Positions 50,901 to 63,680 of a stretch of DNA of 64,000 nucleotides are shown one piece after another. This DNA is from Protonemura montana (taxonomy: Eukaryota > Arthropoda > Insecta > Plecoptera > Nemouridae). Each line of letters opens with the position of its first letter. The first letter of the stretch is position 1. The notes under the pieces are model-generated. The model was not told the origin of the DNA and did not search any database. It saw nothing but the letters and a program-made list of their open reading frames with translations. The stretch lies in NCBI GenBank assembly GCA_947568835.1, contig OX387610.1, forward strand, positions 17,469,050 through 17,533,049, given 5' to 3'. The translations under genes were made by a program, and so were the position numbers.

Positions 50901-51953
50901 AGACGCTCCAGAAACTCTGCCTCACTAGCCAGGCACTCCAGACACTCTGGCTCGCTACTTAGACGATCCAGACACTCTGCCTCCCTAGCCAGCCGCTCCA
51001 GACACTCTGCCATGCTAGCCAGAGATTTCAGACACTCTGCTACGCTAGCTAGACGCTCCAGACACTCTGCCACGCTAGCTAGACGCTCCAGACACTCTGC
51101 CTTGCTACTTAGACGCTCCAGAAACTCTGCCTTACTAGCCAGGCACTCCAGACACTCTGGCTCGCTACCCAGACGATCCAGACACTCTGCCACGCTAGCC
51201 AGTGGCTCCAGACTATCTGCCACGCTAGCCAGAGGCTCCAGACACTCTGCCACGCTTGTTAGACAATCCAGACTTTCTGCCTTGCTAGCCAGGCGCTCCA
51301 GACACTCTGCCTCGCTAGCCAGACGCTCCAGACACTCTGCCTCGTTAGCCAGGCGCTTCAGAAGCTCTGCCTCGCTAGCCAGGCGCTCCAGACACTCTGC
51401 CATTCTAGCCAGACGCTCCAGACTATCTGCTACGCTAGCCAGAGGCTCCAGACACTCTGCCACGCTAAATAGACGCTCCAGACACTCTGCCTTGCTACCA
51501 AGAATCTCCAGACACTTTGCCTCGCTACCCAGACGCTCCAGACTATCTGCAACGCTAGCCAGTGGCTCCAGCCACTCTGCCACGCTAGCTAGACGCTCCA
51601 GGCACTCTGCCTCGCTACTCAGACGCTCCAGACACTCTGCAATGCTAGCCAGACGCTCCAGACACTCTGCCACGCTAGCTAGACGCTCCAGACACTCTGA
51701 TTCGCTACTTAGACGCTCCAGACACCTTGCCTCGCTACCCAGACACACCAGACACTCTGCCTCGCTAGCTAAACGCTCCAGACACTCTGCCTCGCTACCC
51801 AGACGCTCCAGACTATTTGCCACGATAGCCAGTGGCTCCAGACTATCTCCCACGCTAGCCAGAGGCTGCAGACACTCTGCAATGCTAGCCAGACGCTCCA
51901 GACACTCTGCCTCGCTAGCCAGCCGCTCCAGACACTCTGCCATGCTAGCCAGA
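47965..51953. repeat. Recombinant L-P-L unit, 3989 bp
   Basis: L to P is 1080 bp (36 monomers), three short of the standard arm because the bases after L jump directly to the GTTCAAG monomer. P to the next L is 2909 bp. Within it, standard module sequence switches at about 49880 (CTAGCTTGACGC) to the GCCTTACTAGCC segment seen at 40.7 and 51.1 kb. It is therefore a fusion of two higher-order types. Confidence 0.8.
49045..49073. repeat. 29-bp phase-slip monomer, P type
   Basis: Next monomer starts at 49074. It lies 18209 bp after the preceding P, the longest P-free interval among the CGTTCCAGAC-type copies. Confidence 0.92.
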
Positions 51954-54562
51954 CGCTTCAGACACTCTGGCTAGCTACCCAGACTCTCCAGACACTCTGC
52001 CTCGCTAGCCAGGCGCTCCAGACATTCTGCCACGCTAGCCAGACGCTCCAGACACTCTGATTCGCTACCCAGACGTTCAAGACACTTTGCCTCGCTCCCC
52101 AGACGCTCCAGACACTCTGCCTCGTTAGCCAGGCGCTTCAGAAGCTCTGCCTCGCTAGCCAGGCGCTCCAGACACTCTGCCATTCTAGCCAGACGCTCCA
52201 GACTATCTGCTACGCTAGCCAGAGGCTCCAGACACTCTGCCACGCTAAATAGACGCTCCAGACACTCTGCCTTGCTACCCAGAATCTCCAGACACTCTGC
52301 CTCGCTAGCCAGGCGCTCCAGACACTCTGCCTCGCTACCCAGACGCTCCAGACTATTTGCCACGCTAGCCAGTGGCTCCAGACACTCTGCCACGCTAGCT
52401 AGACGCTCCAAGCACTCTGCCTCGCTACTTAGACGCTCCAGAAACTCTGCCTCACTAGCCAGGCACTCCAGACACTCTGGCTCGCTACCCAGACGATCCA
52501 GACACTCTGCCTCCCTAGCCAGCCGCTTTAGACACTCTGCCATGCTAGCCAGAGATTTCAGACACTCTGCTACGCTAGCTAGACGCTCCAGACACTCTGC
52601 CACGCTAGCTAGACGCTCCAGACACTCTGCCTTGCTACTTAGACCCTCCAGACACTCTGCCTCGCTAGGCAGGCGCTCCAGACACTCTGCCTCGCTACCC
52701 AGACGCTCCAGACTATTTGCCACGCTAGCCAGAGGCTCCAGACACTCTGCCACGCTAGCTAGACGCTCCAGACACTCTGCCTCGCTAGCCAGGCACTCCA
52801 GACACTCTGATTCGCTACCCAGACGTTCCAGACACTTTGCCTCGCTACCCAGACGCTCCAGACTATCTGCAACGCTAGCCAGAGGCTCCAGACACTCTGC
52901 CACGCTAGCTAGACGCTCCAGACACTCTGCCTTGCTACCCAGAATCTCCAGACACTCTGCCACGCTAGCCAGTGGCTCCAGCCACTCTGCCACGCTAGCT
53001 AGACGCTCCAGGCACTCTGCCTCGCTACTTAGACGCTCCAGACACTCTGCCTCGCTAGCCAGCCGCTCCAGACACTCTACCACGCAAGCTAGACGCTCCA
53101 GGCACTCTGCATCGCTAGCCAGGCGTTCCAGACACTCTGGCTCGCTCCCATACGCTCCAGACTTTCTGCCACGCTAGCCAGTGGCTCCAGACTATCTGCC
53201 ACGCTAGCCAGAGGCTGCAGACACTCTGCAATGCTAGCCAGACGCTCCAGACACTCTGCCACGCTAGCCAGAGGCTGAAGACACTCTGCAATGCTAGCCA
53301 GGCGCTCCAGACACTCTGCCTCGCTAGCCAGCCGCTCCAGACACTCTGCCTCGCTAGCCAGGCGCTCCAGACACTCTGCCACGCTAGCCAGACGCTCCAG
53401 ACACTCTGATTCGCTACCCAGACGTTCAAGACACTTTGCCTCGCTCCCCAGACGCTCCAGACACTCTGCCTCGTTAGCCAGGCGCTTCAGAAGCTCTGCC
53501 TCGCTAGCCAGGCGCTCCAGACACTCTGCCACGGTAGCCAGAGGCTGAAAGCACTCAGCAATGCTAGCCAGACGCTCCAGACACTCTGCCACGCTAGCTA
53601 GACGCTCCAGACACTCTGATTCGCTACTTAGACGCTCCAGACACCTTGCCTCGCTACCCAGACACACCAGACACTCTGCCTCGCTAGCTAAACGCTCCAG
53701 ACACTCTGCCCTGCTACCCAGACCCTCCAGACACTCTGTCTCGCTAGCCATGCGCTCCAGAATTTCTGCCTTGCTACCCAGACGCTCCAGACTATCTGCC
53801 ACGCTAGCCAGTGGCTCCAGACTATCTGCCACGCTAGCCAGAGGCTCCAGACACTCTGCCACGCTTGTTAGACAATCCAGATTTTCTGCCTCGCTAGCCA
53901 GGCGCTCCAGACACTCTGCCTCGCAAGCCAGCCGCTCCAGACACTCTGCCACGCTAGCCAGACGCTCCAGACACTCTGATTCGCTACCCAGACGTTCAAG
54001 ACACTTTGCCTTGCTCCCCAGACGCTCCAGACACTCTGCCTCGTTAGCCAGGCGCTTCAGAAGCTCTGCCTCGCTAGCCAGGCGCTCCAGACACTCTGCC
54101 ATTCTAGCCAGACGCTCCAGACTATCTGCTACGCTAGCCAGAGGCTCCAGACACTCTGCCACGCTAAATAGACGCTCCAGACACTCTGCCTTGCTACCCA
54201 GAATCTCCAGACACTCTGCCTCCCTAGCCAGCCGCTCCAGACACTCTGCCATGCTAGCCAGTGATTTCAGACACTCTGCTACGCTAGCTAGACGCTCCAG
54301 ACACTCTGCCACGCTAGCTAGACGCTCCAGACACTCTGCCTTGCTACTTAGACCCTCCAGACACTCTGCCTCGCCAGCCAGGCTTTCCAGACACTCTGCC
54401 TCGCTACCCAGACGCTCCAGACTATTTGCCACGCTAGCCAGTGGCTCCAGACTATCTGCCACGCTAGCCAGAGGCTGAAGACACTCTGCAATGCTAGCCA
54501 GGCGCTCCAGACACTCTGCCTCGCTAGCCAGCCGCTACAGACACTCTGCCATGCTAGCCAGA
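51954..54562. repeat. 2609-bp L-P-L module, copy 2
   Basis: Same arm lengths as copy 1 (1170 + 1439 bp). It shares GCCTCGCCAGCC near 54371 with copy 3; copies 1 and 4 have GCCTCGCTAGCC. Confidence 0.92.
53124..53152. repeat. 29-bp phase-slip monomer, P type
   Basis: Inside module copy 2; next monomer starts at 53153. Confidence 0.92.
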
Positions 54563-57082
54563 CGCTTCAGACACTCTGGCTAGCTACCCAGACTCTCCAG
54601 ACACTCTGCCTCGCTAGCCAGGCGCTCCAGACACTCTGCCACGCTAGCCAGACGCTCCAGACACTCTGATTCGCTACCCAGACGTTCAAGACACTTTGCC
54701 TCGCTCCCCAGACGCTCCAGACACTCTGCCTCGTTAGCCAGGCGCTTCAGAAGCTCTGCCTCGCTAGCCAGGCGCTCCAGACACTCTGCCATTCTAGCCA
54801 GACGCTCCAGACTATCTGCTACGCTAGCCAGAGGCTCCAGACACTCTGCCACGCTAAATAGACGCTCCAGACACTCTGCCTTGCTACCCAGAATCTCCAG
54901 ACACTCTGCCTCGCTAGCCAGGCGCTCCAGACACTCTGCCTCGCTACCCAGACGCTTTAGACTATCTGCCACGCTAGCCAGTGGCTCCAGACACTCTGCC
55001 ACGCTAGCTAGACGTTCCAGGCACTCTGCCTCGCTACTTAGACGCTCCAGAAACTCTGCCTTACTAGCCAGGCACTCCAGACACTCTGGCTCGCTACCCA
55101 GACGATCCAGACACTCTGCCACGCTAGCCAGTGGCTCCAGACTATCTGCCACGCTAGCCAGAGGCTCCAGACACTCTGCCACGCTTGTTAGACAATCCAG
55201 ACTTTCTGCCTTGCTAGCCAGGCGCTCCAGACACTCTGCCTCGCTAGCCAGACGCTCCAGACACTCTGCCTCGTTAGCCAGGCGCTTCAGAAGCTCTGCC
55301 TCGCTAGCCAGGCGCTCCAGACACTCTGCCATTCTAGCCAGACGCTCCAGACTATCTGCTACGCTAGCCAGAGGCTCCAGACACTCTGCCACGCTAAATA
55401 GACGCTCCAGACACTCTGCCTTGCTACCCAGAATCTCCAGACACTTTGCCTCGCTACCCAGACGCTCCAGACTATCTGCAACGCTAGCCAGACGCTCCAG
55501 ACACTCTGCCACGCTAGCTAGACGCTCCAGACACTCTGATTCGCTACTTAGACGCTCCAGACACCTTGCCTCGCTACCCAGACACACCAGACACTCTGCC
55601 TCGCTAGCTAAACGCTCCAGACACTCTGCCTTGCTACCCAGACCCTCCAGACACTCTGTCTCGCTAGCCATGCGCTCAAGAATTTCTGCCTCGCTACCCA
55701 GACGCTCCAGACTATCTGCCACGCTAGCCAGTGGCTCCAGACTATCTGCCACGCTAGCCAGGCGCTCCAGACACTCTGCCATTCTAGCCAGACGCTCCAG
55801 ACTATCTGCTACGCTAGCCAGAGGCTCCAGACACTCTGCCACGCTAAATAGACGCTCCAGACACTCTGCCGTGCTACCCAGAATCTCCAGACACTCTGCC
55901 TCGCTAGCCAGGCGCTCCAGACACTCTGCCTCGCTACCCAGACGCTTTAGACTATCTGCCACGCTAGCCAGTGGCTCAAGACACTCTGCCACGCTAGCTA
56001 GACGCTCCAGGCACTCTGCCTCGCTACTTAGACGCTCCAGAAACTCTGCCTCACTAGCCAGGCACTCCAGACACTCTGGCTCGCTACTTAGACGATCCAG
56101 ACACTCTGCCTCCCTAGCCAGCCGCTCCAGACACTCTGCCATGCTAGCCAGAGATTTCAGACACTCTGCTACGCTAGCTAGACGCTCCAGACACTCTGCC
56201 ACGCTAGCTAGACGCTCCAGACACTCTGCCTTGCTACTTAGACGCTCCAGAAACTCTGCCTTACTAGCCAGGCACTCCAGACACTCTGGCTCGCTACCCA
56301 GACGATCCAGACACTCTGCCACGCTAGCCAGTGGCTCCAGACTATCTGCCACGCTAGCCAGAGGCTCCAGACACTCTGCCACGCTTGTTAGACAATCCAG
56401 ACTTTCTGCCTTGCTAGCCAGGCGCTCCAGACACTCTGCCTCGCTAGCCAGACGCTCCAGACACTCTGCCTCGTTAGCCAGGCGCTTCAGAAGCTCTGCC
56501 TCGCTAGCCAGGCGCTCCAGACACTCTGCCATTCTAGCCAGACGCTCCAGACTATCTGCTACGCTAGCCAGAGGCTCCAGACACTCTGCCACGCTAAATA
56601 GACGCTCCAGACACTCTGCCTTGCTACCAAGAATCTCCAGACACTTTGCCTCGCTACCCAGACGCTCCAGACTATCTGCAACGCTAGCCAGTGGCTCCAG
56701 CCACTCTGCCACGCTAGCTAGACGCTCCAGGCACTCTGCCTCGCTACTCAGACGCTCCAGACACTCTGCAATGCTAGCCAGACGCTCCAGACACTCTGCC
56801 ACGCTAGCTAGACGCTCCAGACACTCTGATTCGCTACTTAGACGCTCCAGACACCTTGCCTCGCTACCCAGACACACCAGACACTCTGCCTCGCTAGCTA
56901 AACGCTCCAGACACTCTGCCTCGCTACCCAGACGCTCCAGACTATTTGCCACGATAGCCAGTGGCTCCAGACTATCTCCCACGCTAGCCAGAGGCTGCAG
57001 ACACTCTGCAATGCTAGCCAGACGCTCCAGACACTCTGCCTCGCTAGCCAGCCGCTCCAGACACTCTGCCATGCTAGCCAGA
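54563..57082. repeat. Linker segment between modules, 2520 bp (84 monomers)
   Basis: From the L at 54563 it resembles 32275 onward for about 500 bp. It then enters the GCCTTACTAGCC segment and follows the end of the 5160-bp unit, carrying both the 90-bp and 150-bp losses (about 55491 and 55763). It ends at the L of module copy 3. Confidence 0.85.
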
Positions 57083-59691
57083 CGCTTCAGACACTCTGGC
57101 TAGCTACCCAGACTCTCCAGACACTCTGCCTCGCTAGCCAGGCGCTCCAGACATTCTGCCACGCTAGCCAGACGCTCCAGACACTCTGATTCGCTACCCA
57201 GACGTTCAAGACACTTTGCCTCGCTCCCCAGACGCTCCAGACACTCTGCCTCGTTAGCCAGGCGCTTCAGAAGCTCTGCCTCGCTAGCCAGGCGCTCCAG
57301 ACACTCTGCCATTCTAGCCAGACGCTCCAGACTATCTGCTACGCTAGCCAGAGGCTCCAGACACTCTGCCACGCTAAATAGACGCTCCAGACACTCTGCC
57401 TTGCTACCCAGAATCTCCAGACACTCTGCCTCGCTAGCCAGGCGCTCCAGACACTCTGCCTCGCTACCCAGACGCTCCAGACTATTTGCCACGCTAGCCA
57501 GTGGCTCCAGACACTCTGCCACGCTAGCTAGACGCTCCAAGCACTCTGCCTCGCTACTTAGACGCTCCAGAAACTCTGCCTCACTAGCCAGGCACTCCAG
57601 ACACTCTGGCTCGCTACCCAGACGATCCAGACACTCTGCCTCCCTAGCCAGCCGCTTTAGACACTCTGCCATGCTAGCCAGAGATTTCAGACACTCTGCT
57701 ACGCTAGCTAGACGCTCCAGACACTCTGCCACGCTAGCTAGACGCTCCAGACACTCTGCCTTGCTACTTAGACCCTCCAGACACTCTGCCTCGCTAGGCA
57801 GGCGCTCCAGACACTCTGCCTCGCTACCCAGACGCTCCAGACTATTTGCCACGCTAGCCAGAGGCTCCAGACACTCTGCCACGCTAGCTAGACGCTCCAG
57901 ACACTCTGCCTCGCTAGCCAGGCACTCCAGACACTCTGATTCGCTACCCAGACGTTCCAGACACTTTGCCTCGCTACCCAGACGCTCCAGACTATCTGCA
58001 ACGCTAGCCAGAGGCTCCAGACACTCTGCCACGCTAGCTAGACGCTCCAGACACTCTGCCTTGCTACCCAGAATCTCCAGACACTCTGCCACGCTAGCCA
58101 GTGGCTCCAGCCACTCTGCCACGCTAGCTAGACGCTCCAGGCACTCTGCCTCGCTACTTAGACGCTCCAGACACTCTGCCTCGCTAGCCAGCCGCTCCAG
58201 ACACTCTACCACGCAAGCTAGACGCTCCAGGCACTCTGCATCGCTAGCCAGGCGTTCCAGACACTCTGGCTCGCTCCCATACGCTCCAGACTTTCTGCCA
58301 CGCTAGCCAGTGGCTCCAGACTATCTGCCACGCTAGCCAGAGGCTGCAGACACTCTGCAATGCTAGCCAGACGCTCCAGACACTCTGCCACGCTAGCCAG
58401 AGGCTGAAGACACTCTGCAATGCTAGCCAGGCGCTCCAGACACTCTGCCTCGCTAGCCAGCCGCTCCAGACACTCTGCCTCGCTAGCCAGGCGCTCCAGA
58501 CACTCTGCCACGCTAGCCAGACGCTCCAGACACTCTGATTCGCTACCCAGACGTTCAAGACACTTTGCCTCGCTCCCCAGACGCTCCAGACACTCTGCCT
58601 CGTTAGCCAGGCGCTTCAGAAGCTCTGCCTCGCTAGCCAGGCGCTCCAGACACTCTGCCACGGTAGCCAGAGGCTGAAAGCACTCAGCAATGCTAGCCAG
58701 ACGCTCCAGACACTCTGCCACGCTAGCTAGACGCTCCAGACACTCTGATTCGCTACTTAGACGCTCCAGACACCTTGCCTCGCTACCCAGACACACCAGA
58801 CACTCTGCCTCGCTAGCTAAACGCTCCAGACACTCTGCCCTGCTACCCAGACCCTCCAGACACTCTGTCTCGCTAGCCATGCGCTCCAGAATTTCTGCCT
58901 TGCTACCCAGACGCTCCAGACTATCTGCCACGCTAGCCAGTGGCTCCAGACTATCTGCCACGCTAGCCAGAGGCTCCAGACACTCTGCCACGCTTGTTAG
59001 ACAATCCAGATTTTCTGCCTCGCTAGCCAGGCGCTCCAGACACTCTGCCTCGCAAGCCAGCCGCTCCAGACACTCTGCCACGCTAGCCAGACGCTCCAGA
59101 CACTCTGATTCGCTACCCAGACGTTCAAGACACTTTGCCTTGCTCCCCAGACGCTCCAGACACTCTGCCTCGTTAGCCAGGCGCTTCAGAAGCTCTGCCT
59201 CGCTAGCCAGGCGCTCCAGACACTCTGCCATTCTAGCCAGACGCTCCAGACTATCTGCTACGCTAGCCAGAGGCTCCAGACACTCTGCCACGCTAAATAG
59301 ACGCTCCAGACACTCTGCCTTGCTACCCAGAATCTCCAGACACTCTGCCTCCCTAGCCAGCCGCTCCAGACACTCTGCCATGCTAGCCAGTGATTTCAGA
59401 CACTCTGCTACGCTAGCTAGACGCTCCAGACACTCTGCCACGCTAGCTAGACGCTCCAGACACTCTGCCTTGCTACTTAGACCCTCCAGACACTCTGCCT
59501 CGCCAGCCAGGCTTTCCAGACACTCTGCCTCGCTACCCAGACGCTCCAGACTATTTGCCACGCTAGCCAGTGGCTCCAGACTATCTGCCACGCTAGCCAG
59601 AGGCTGAAGACACTCTGCAATGCTAGCCAGGCGCTCCAGACACTCTGCCTCGCTAGCCAGCCGCTACAGACACTCTGCCATGCTAGCCAGA
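57083..59691. repeat. 2609-bp L-P-L module, copy 3
   Basis: Offset 5129 bp from copy 2 (171 monomers, one of 29 bp). It is identical to copy 2 at the places I compared, including CCTCGCCAGCC near 59501. Confidence 0.92.
58253..58281. repeat. 29-bp phase-slip monomer, P type
   Basis: Inside module copy 3, 5129 bp after the previous P. Confidence 0.92.
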
Positions 59692-61071
59692 CGCTTCAGA
59701 CACTCTGGCTAGCTACCCAGACTCTCCAGACACTCTGCCTCGCTAGCCAGGCGCTCCAGACACTCTGCCACGCTAGCCAGACGCTCCAGACACTCTGATT
59801 CGCTACCCAGACGTTCAAGACACTTTGCCTCGCTCCCCAGACGCTCCAGACACTCTGCCTCGTTAGCCAGGCGCTTCAGAAGCTCTGCCTCGCTAGCCAG
59901 GCGCTCCAGACACTCTGCCATTCTAGCCAGACGCTCCAGACTATCTGCTACGCTAGCCAGAGGCTCCAGACACTCTGCCACGCTAAATAGACGCTCCAGA
60001 CACTCTGCCTTGCTACCCAGAATCTCCAGACACTCTGCCTCGCTAGCCAGGCGCTCCAGACACTCTGCCTCGCTACCCAGACGCTTTAGACTATCTGCCA
60101 CGCTAGCCAGTGGCTCCAGACACTCTGCCACGCTAGCTAGACGTTCCAGGCACTCTGCCTCGCTACTTAGACGCTCCAGAAACTCTGCCTCACTAGCCAG
60201 GCACTCCAGACATTCTGGCTCGCTACCCAGACGATCCAGACACTCTGCCTCCCTAGCCAGCCGCTCCAGACACTCTGCCATGCTAGCCAGAGATTTCAGA
60301 CACTCTGCTACGCTAGCCAGACGCTCCAGACTATCTGCCACGCTAGCCAGAGGCTCCAGACACTCTGCCACGCTTGTTAGACAATCCAGACTTTCTGCCT
60401 TGCTAGCCAGGCGCTCCAGACACTCTGCCTCGCTAGCCAGACGCTCCAGACACTCTGCCTCGTTAGCCAGGCGCTTCAGAAGCTCTGCCTCGCTAGCCAG
60501 GCGCTCCAGACACTCTGCCATTCTAGCCAGACGCTCCAGACTATCTGCTACGCTAGCCAGAGGCTCCAGACACTCTGCCACGCTAAATAGACGCTCCAGA
60601 CACTCTGCCTTGCTACCAAGAATCTCCAGACACTTTGCCTCGCTACCCAGACGCTCCAGACTATCTGCAACGCTAGCCAGTGGCTCCAGCCACTCTGCCA
60701 CGCTAGCTAGACGCTCCAGGCACTCTGCCTCGCTACTCAGACGCTCCAGACACTCTGCAATGCTAGCCAGACGCTCCAGACACTCTGCCACGCTAGCTAG
60801 ACGCTCCAGACACTCTGATTCGCTACTTAGACGCTCCAGACACCTTGCCTCGCTACCCAGACACACCAGACACTCTGCCTCGCTAGCTAAACGCTCCAGA
60901 CACTCTGCCTCGCTACCCAGACGCTCCAGACTATTTGCCACGATAGCCAGTGGCTCCAGACTATCTCCCACGCTAGCCAGAGGCTGCAGACACTCTGCAA
61001 TGCTAGCCAGACGCTCCAGACACTCTGCCGCGCTAGCCAGCCGCTCCAGACACTCTGCCATGCTAGCCAGA
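59692..61071. repeat. Linker segment between modules, 1380 bp (46 monomers)
   Basis: A shortened counterpart of 54563-57082: the first ~620 bp follow the 32275-type segment, then at about 60322 it jumps to the CGCTTGTTAGAC run. It is 38 monomers shorter than the 54.6-kb linker. A private GCCGCGC for GCCTCGC change lies near 61029. Confidence 0.85.
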
Positions 61072-63680
61072 CGCTTCAGACACTCTGGCTAGCTACCCAG
61101 ACTCTCCAGACACTCTGCCTCGCTAGCCAGGCGCTCCAGACATTCTGCCACGCTAGCCAGACGCTCCAGACACTCTGATTCGCTACCCAGACGTTCAAGA
61201 CACTTTGCCTCGCTCCCCAGACGCTCCAGACACTCTGCCTCGTTAGCCAGGCGCTTCAGAAGCTCTGCCTCGCTAGCCAGGCGCTCCAGACACTCTGCCA
61301 TTCTAGCCAGACGCTCCAGACTATCTGCTACGCTAGCCAGAGGCTCCAGACACTCTGCCACGCTAAATAGACGCTCCAGACACTCTGCCTTGCTACCCAG
61401 AATCTCCAGACACTCTGCCTCGCTAGCCAGGCGCTCCAGACACTCTGCCTCGCTACCCAGACGCTCCAGACTATTTGCCACGCTAGCCAGTGGCTCCAGA
61501 CACTCTGCCACGCTAGCTAGACGCTCCAAGCACTCTGCCTCGCTACTTAGACGCTCCAGAAACTCTGCCTCACTAGCCAGGCACTCCAGACACTCTGGCT
61601 CGCTACCCAGACGATCCAGACACTCTGCCTCCCTAGCCAGCCGCTTTAGACACTCTGCCATGCTAGCCAGAGATTTCAGACACTCTGCTACGCTAGCTAG
61701 ACGCTCCAGACACTCTGCCACGCTAGCTCGACGCTCCAGACACTCTGCCTTGCTACTTAGACCCTCCAGACACTCTGCCTCGCTAGGCAGGCGCTCCAGA
61801 CACTCTGCCTCGCTACCCAGACGCTCCAGACTATTTGCCACGCTAGCCAGAGGCTCCAGACACTCTGCCACGCTAGCTAGACGCTCCAGACACTCTGCCT
61901 CGCTAGCCAGGCACTCCAGACACTCTGATTCGCTACCCAGACGTTCCAGACACTTTGCCTCGCTACCCAGACGCTCCAGACTATCTGCAACGCTAGCCAG
62001 AGGCTCCAGACACTCTGCCACGCTAGCTAGACGCTCCAGACACTCTGCCTTGCTACCCAGAATCTCCAGACACTCTGCCACGCTAGCCAGTGGCTCCAGC
62101 CACTCTGCCACGCTAGCTAGACGCTCCAGGCACTCTGCCTCGCTACTTAGACGCTCCAGACACTCTGCCTCGCTAGCCAGCCGCTCCAGACACTCTACCA
62201 CGCAAGCTAGACGCTCCAGGCACTCTGCATCGCTAGCCAGGCGTTCCAGACACTCTGGCTCGCTCCCATACGCTCCAGACTTTCTGCCACGCTAGCCAGT
62301 GGCTCCAGACTATCTGCCACGCTAGCCAGAGGCTGCAGACACTCTGCAATGCTAGCCAGACGCTCCAGACACTCTGCCACGCTAGCCAGAGGCTGAAGAC
62401 ACTCTGCAATGCTAGCCAGGCGCTCCAGACACTCTGCCTCGCTAGCCAGCCGCTCCAGACACTCTGCCTCGCTAGCCAGGCGCTCCAGACACTCTGCCAC
62501 GCTAGCCAGACGCTCCAGACACTCTGATTCGCTACCCAGACGTTCAAGACACTTTGCCTCGCTCCCCAGACGCTCCAGACACTCTGCCTCGTTAGCCAGG
62601 CGCTTCAGAAGCTCTGCCTCGCTAGCCAGGCGCTCCAGACACTCTGCCACGGTAGCCAGAGGCTGAAAGCACTCAGCAATGCTAGCCAGACGCTCCAGAC
62701 ACTCTGCCACGCTAGCTAGACGCTCCAGACACTCTGATTCGCTACTTAGACGCTCCAGACACCTTGCCTCGCTACCCAGACACACCAGACACTCTGCCTC
62801 GCTAGCTAAACGCTCCAGACACTCTGCCCTGCTACCCAGACCCTCCAGACACTCTGTCTCGCTAGCCATGCGCTCCAGAATTTCTGCCTTGCTACCCAGA
62901 CGCTCCAGACTATCTGCCACGCTAGCCAGTGGCTCCAGACTATCTGCCACGCTAGCCAGAGGCTCCAGACACTCTGCCACGCTTGTTAGACAATCCAGAC
63001 TTTCTGCCTCGCTAGCCAGGCGCTCCAGACACTCTGCCTCGCAAGCCAGCCGCTCCAGACACTCTGCCACGCTAGCCAGACGCTCCAGACACTCTGATTC
63101 GCTACCCAGACGTTCAAGACACTTTGCCTTGCTCCCCAGACGCTCCAGACACTCTGCCTCGTTAGCCAGGCGCTTCAGAAGCTCTGCCTCGCTAGCCAGG
63201 CGCTCCAGACACTCTGCCATTCTAGCCAGACGCTCCAGACTATCTGCTACGCTAGCCAGAGGCTCCAGACACTCTGCCACGCTAAATAGACGCTCCAGAC
63301 ACTCTGCCTTGCTACCCAGAATCTCCAGACACTCTGCCTCCCTAGCCAGCCGCTCCAGACACTCTGCCATGCTAGCCAGTGATTTCAGACACTCTGCTAC
63401 GCTAGCTAGACGCTCCAGACACTCTGCCACGCTAGCTAGACGCTCCAGACACTCTGCCTTGCTACTTAGACCCTCCAGACACTCTGCCTCGCTAGCCAGG
63501 CTTTCCAGACACTCTGCCTCGCTACCCAGACGCTCCAGACTATTTGCCACGCTAGCCAGTGGCTCCAGACTATCTGCCACGCTAGCCAGAGGCTGAAGAC
63601 ACTCTGCAATGCTAGCCAGGCGCTCCAGACACTCTGCCTCGCTAGCCAGCCGCTACAGACACTCTGCCATGCTAGCCAGA
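61072..63680. repeat. 2609-bp L-P-L module, copy 4
   Basis: Same arms as the other copies. Private change CTAGCTCGACGC near 61729, where other copies have CTAGCTAGACGC; also CAGACTTTC near 62997, where copies 1-3 have CAGATTTTC. Confidence 0.92.
62242..62270. repeat. 29-bp phase-slip monomer, P type
   Basis: Last P in the window; next monomer starts at 62271, 3989 bp after the previous P. Confidence 0.92.

Noticed and set aside
559-63596. Plus-strand open frames encoding Arg/Ser/His-rich decapeptides (RRSRHSASLA), resembling SR-type or basic DNA-binding proteins
   Set aside because: The composition follows directly from the monomer read in another frame. The frames end at L monomers and TTGA variants and contain nothing but the repeat.
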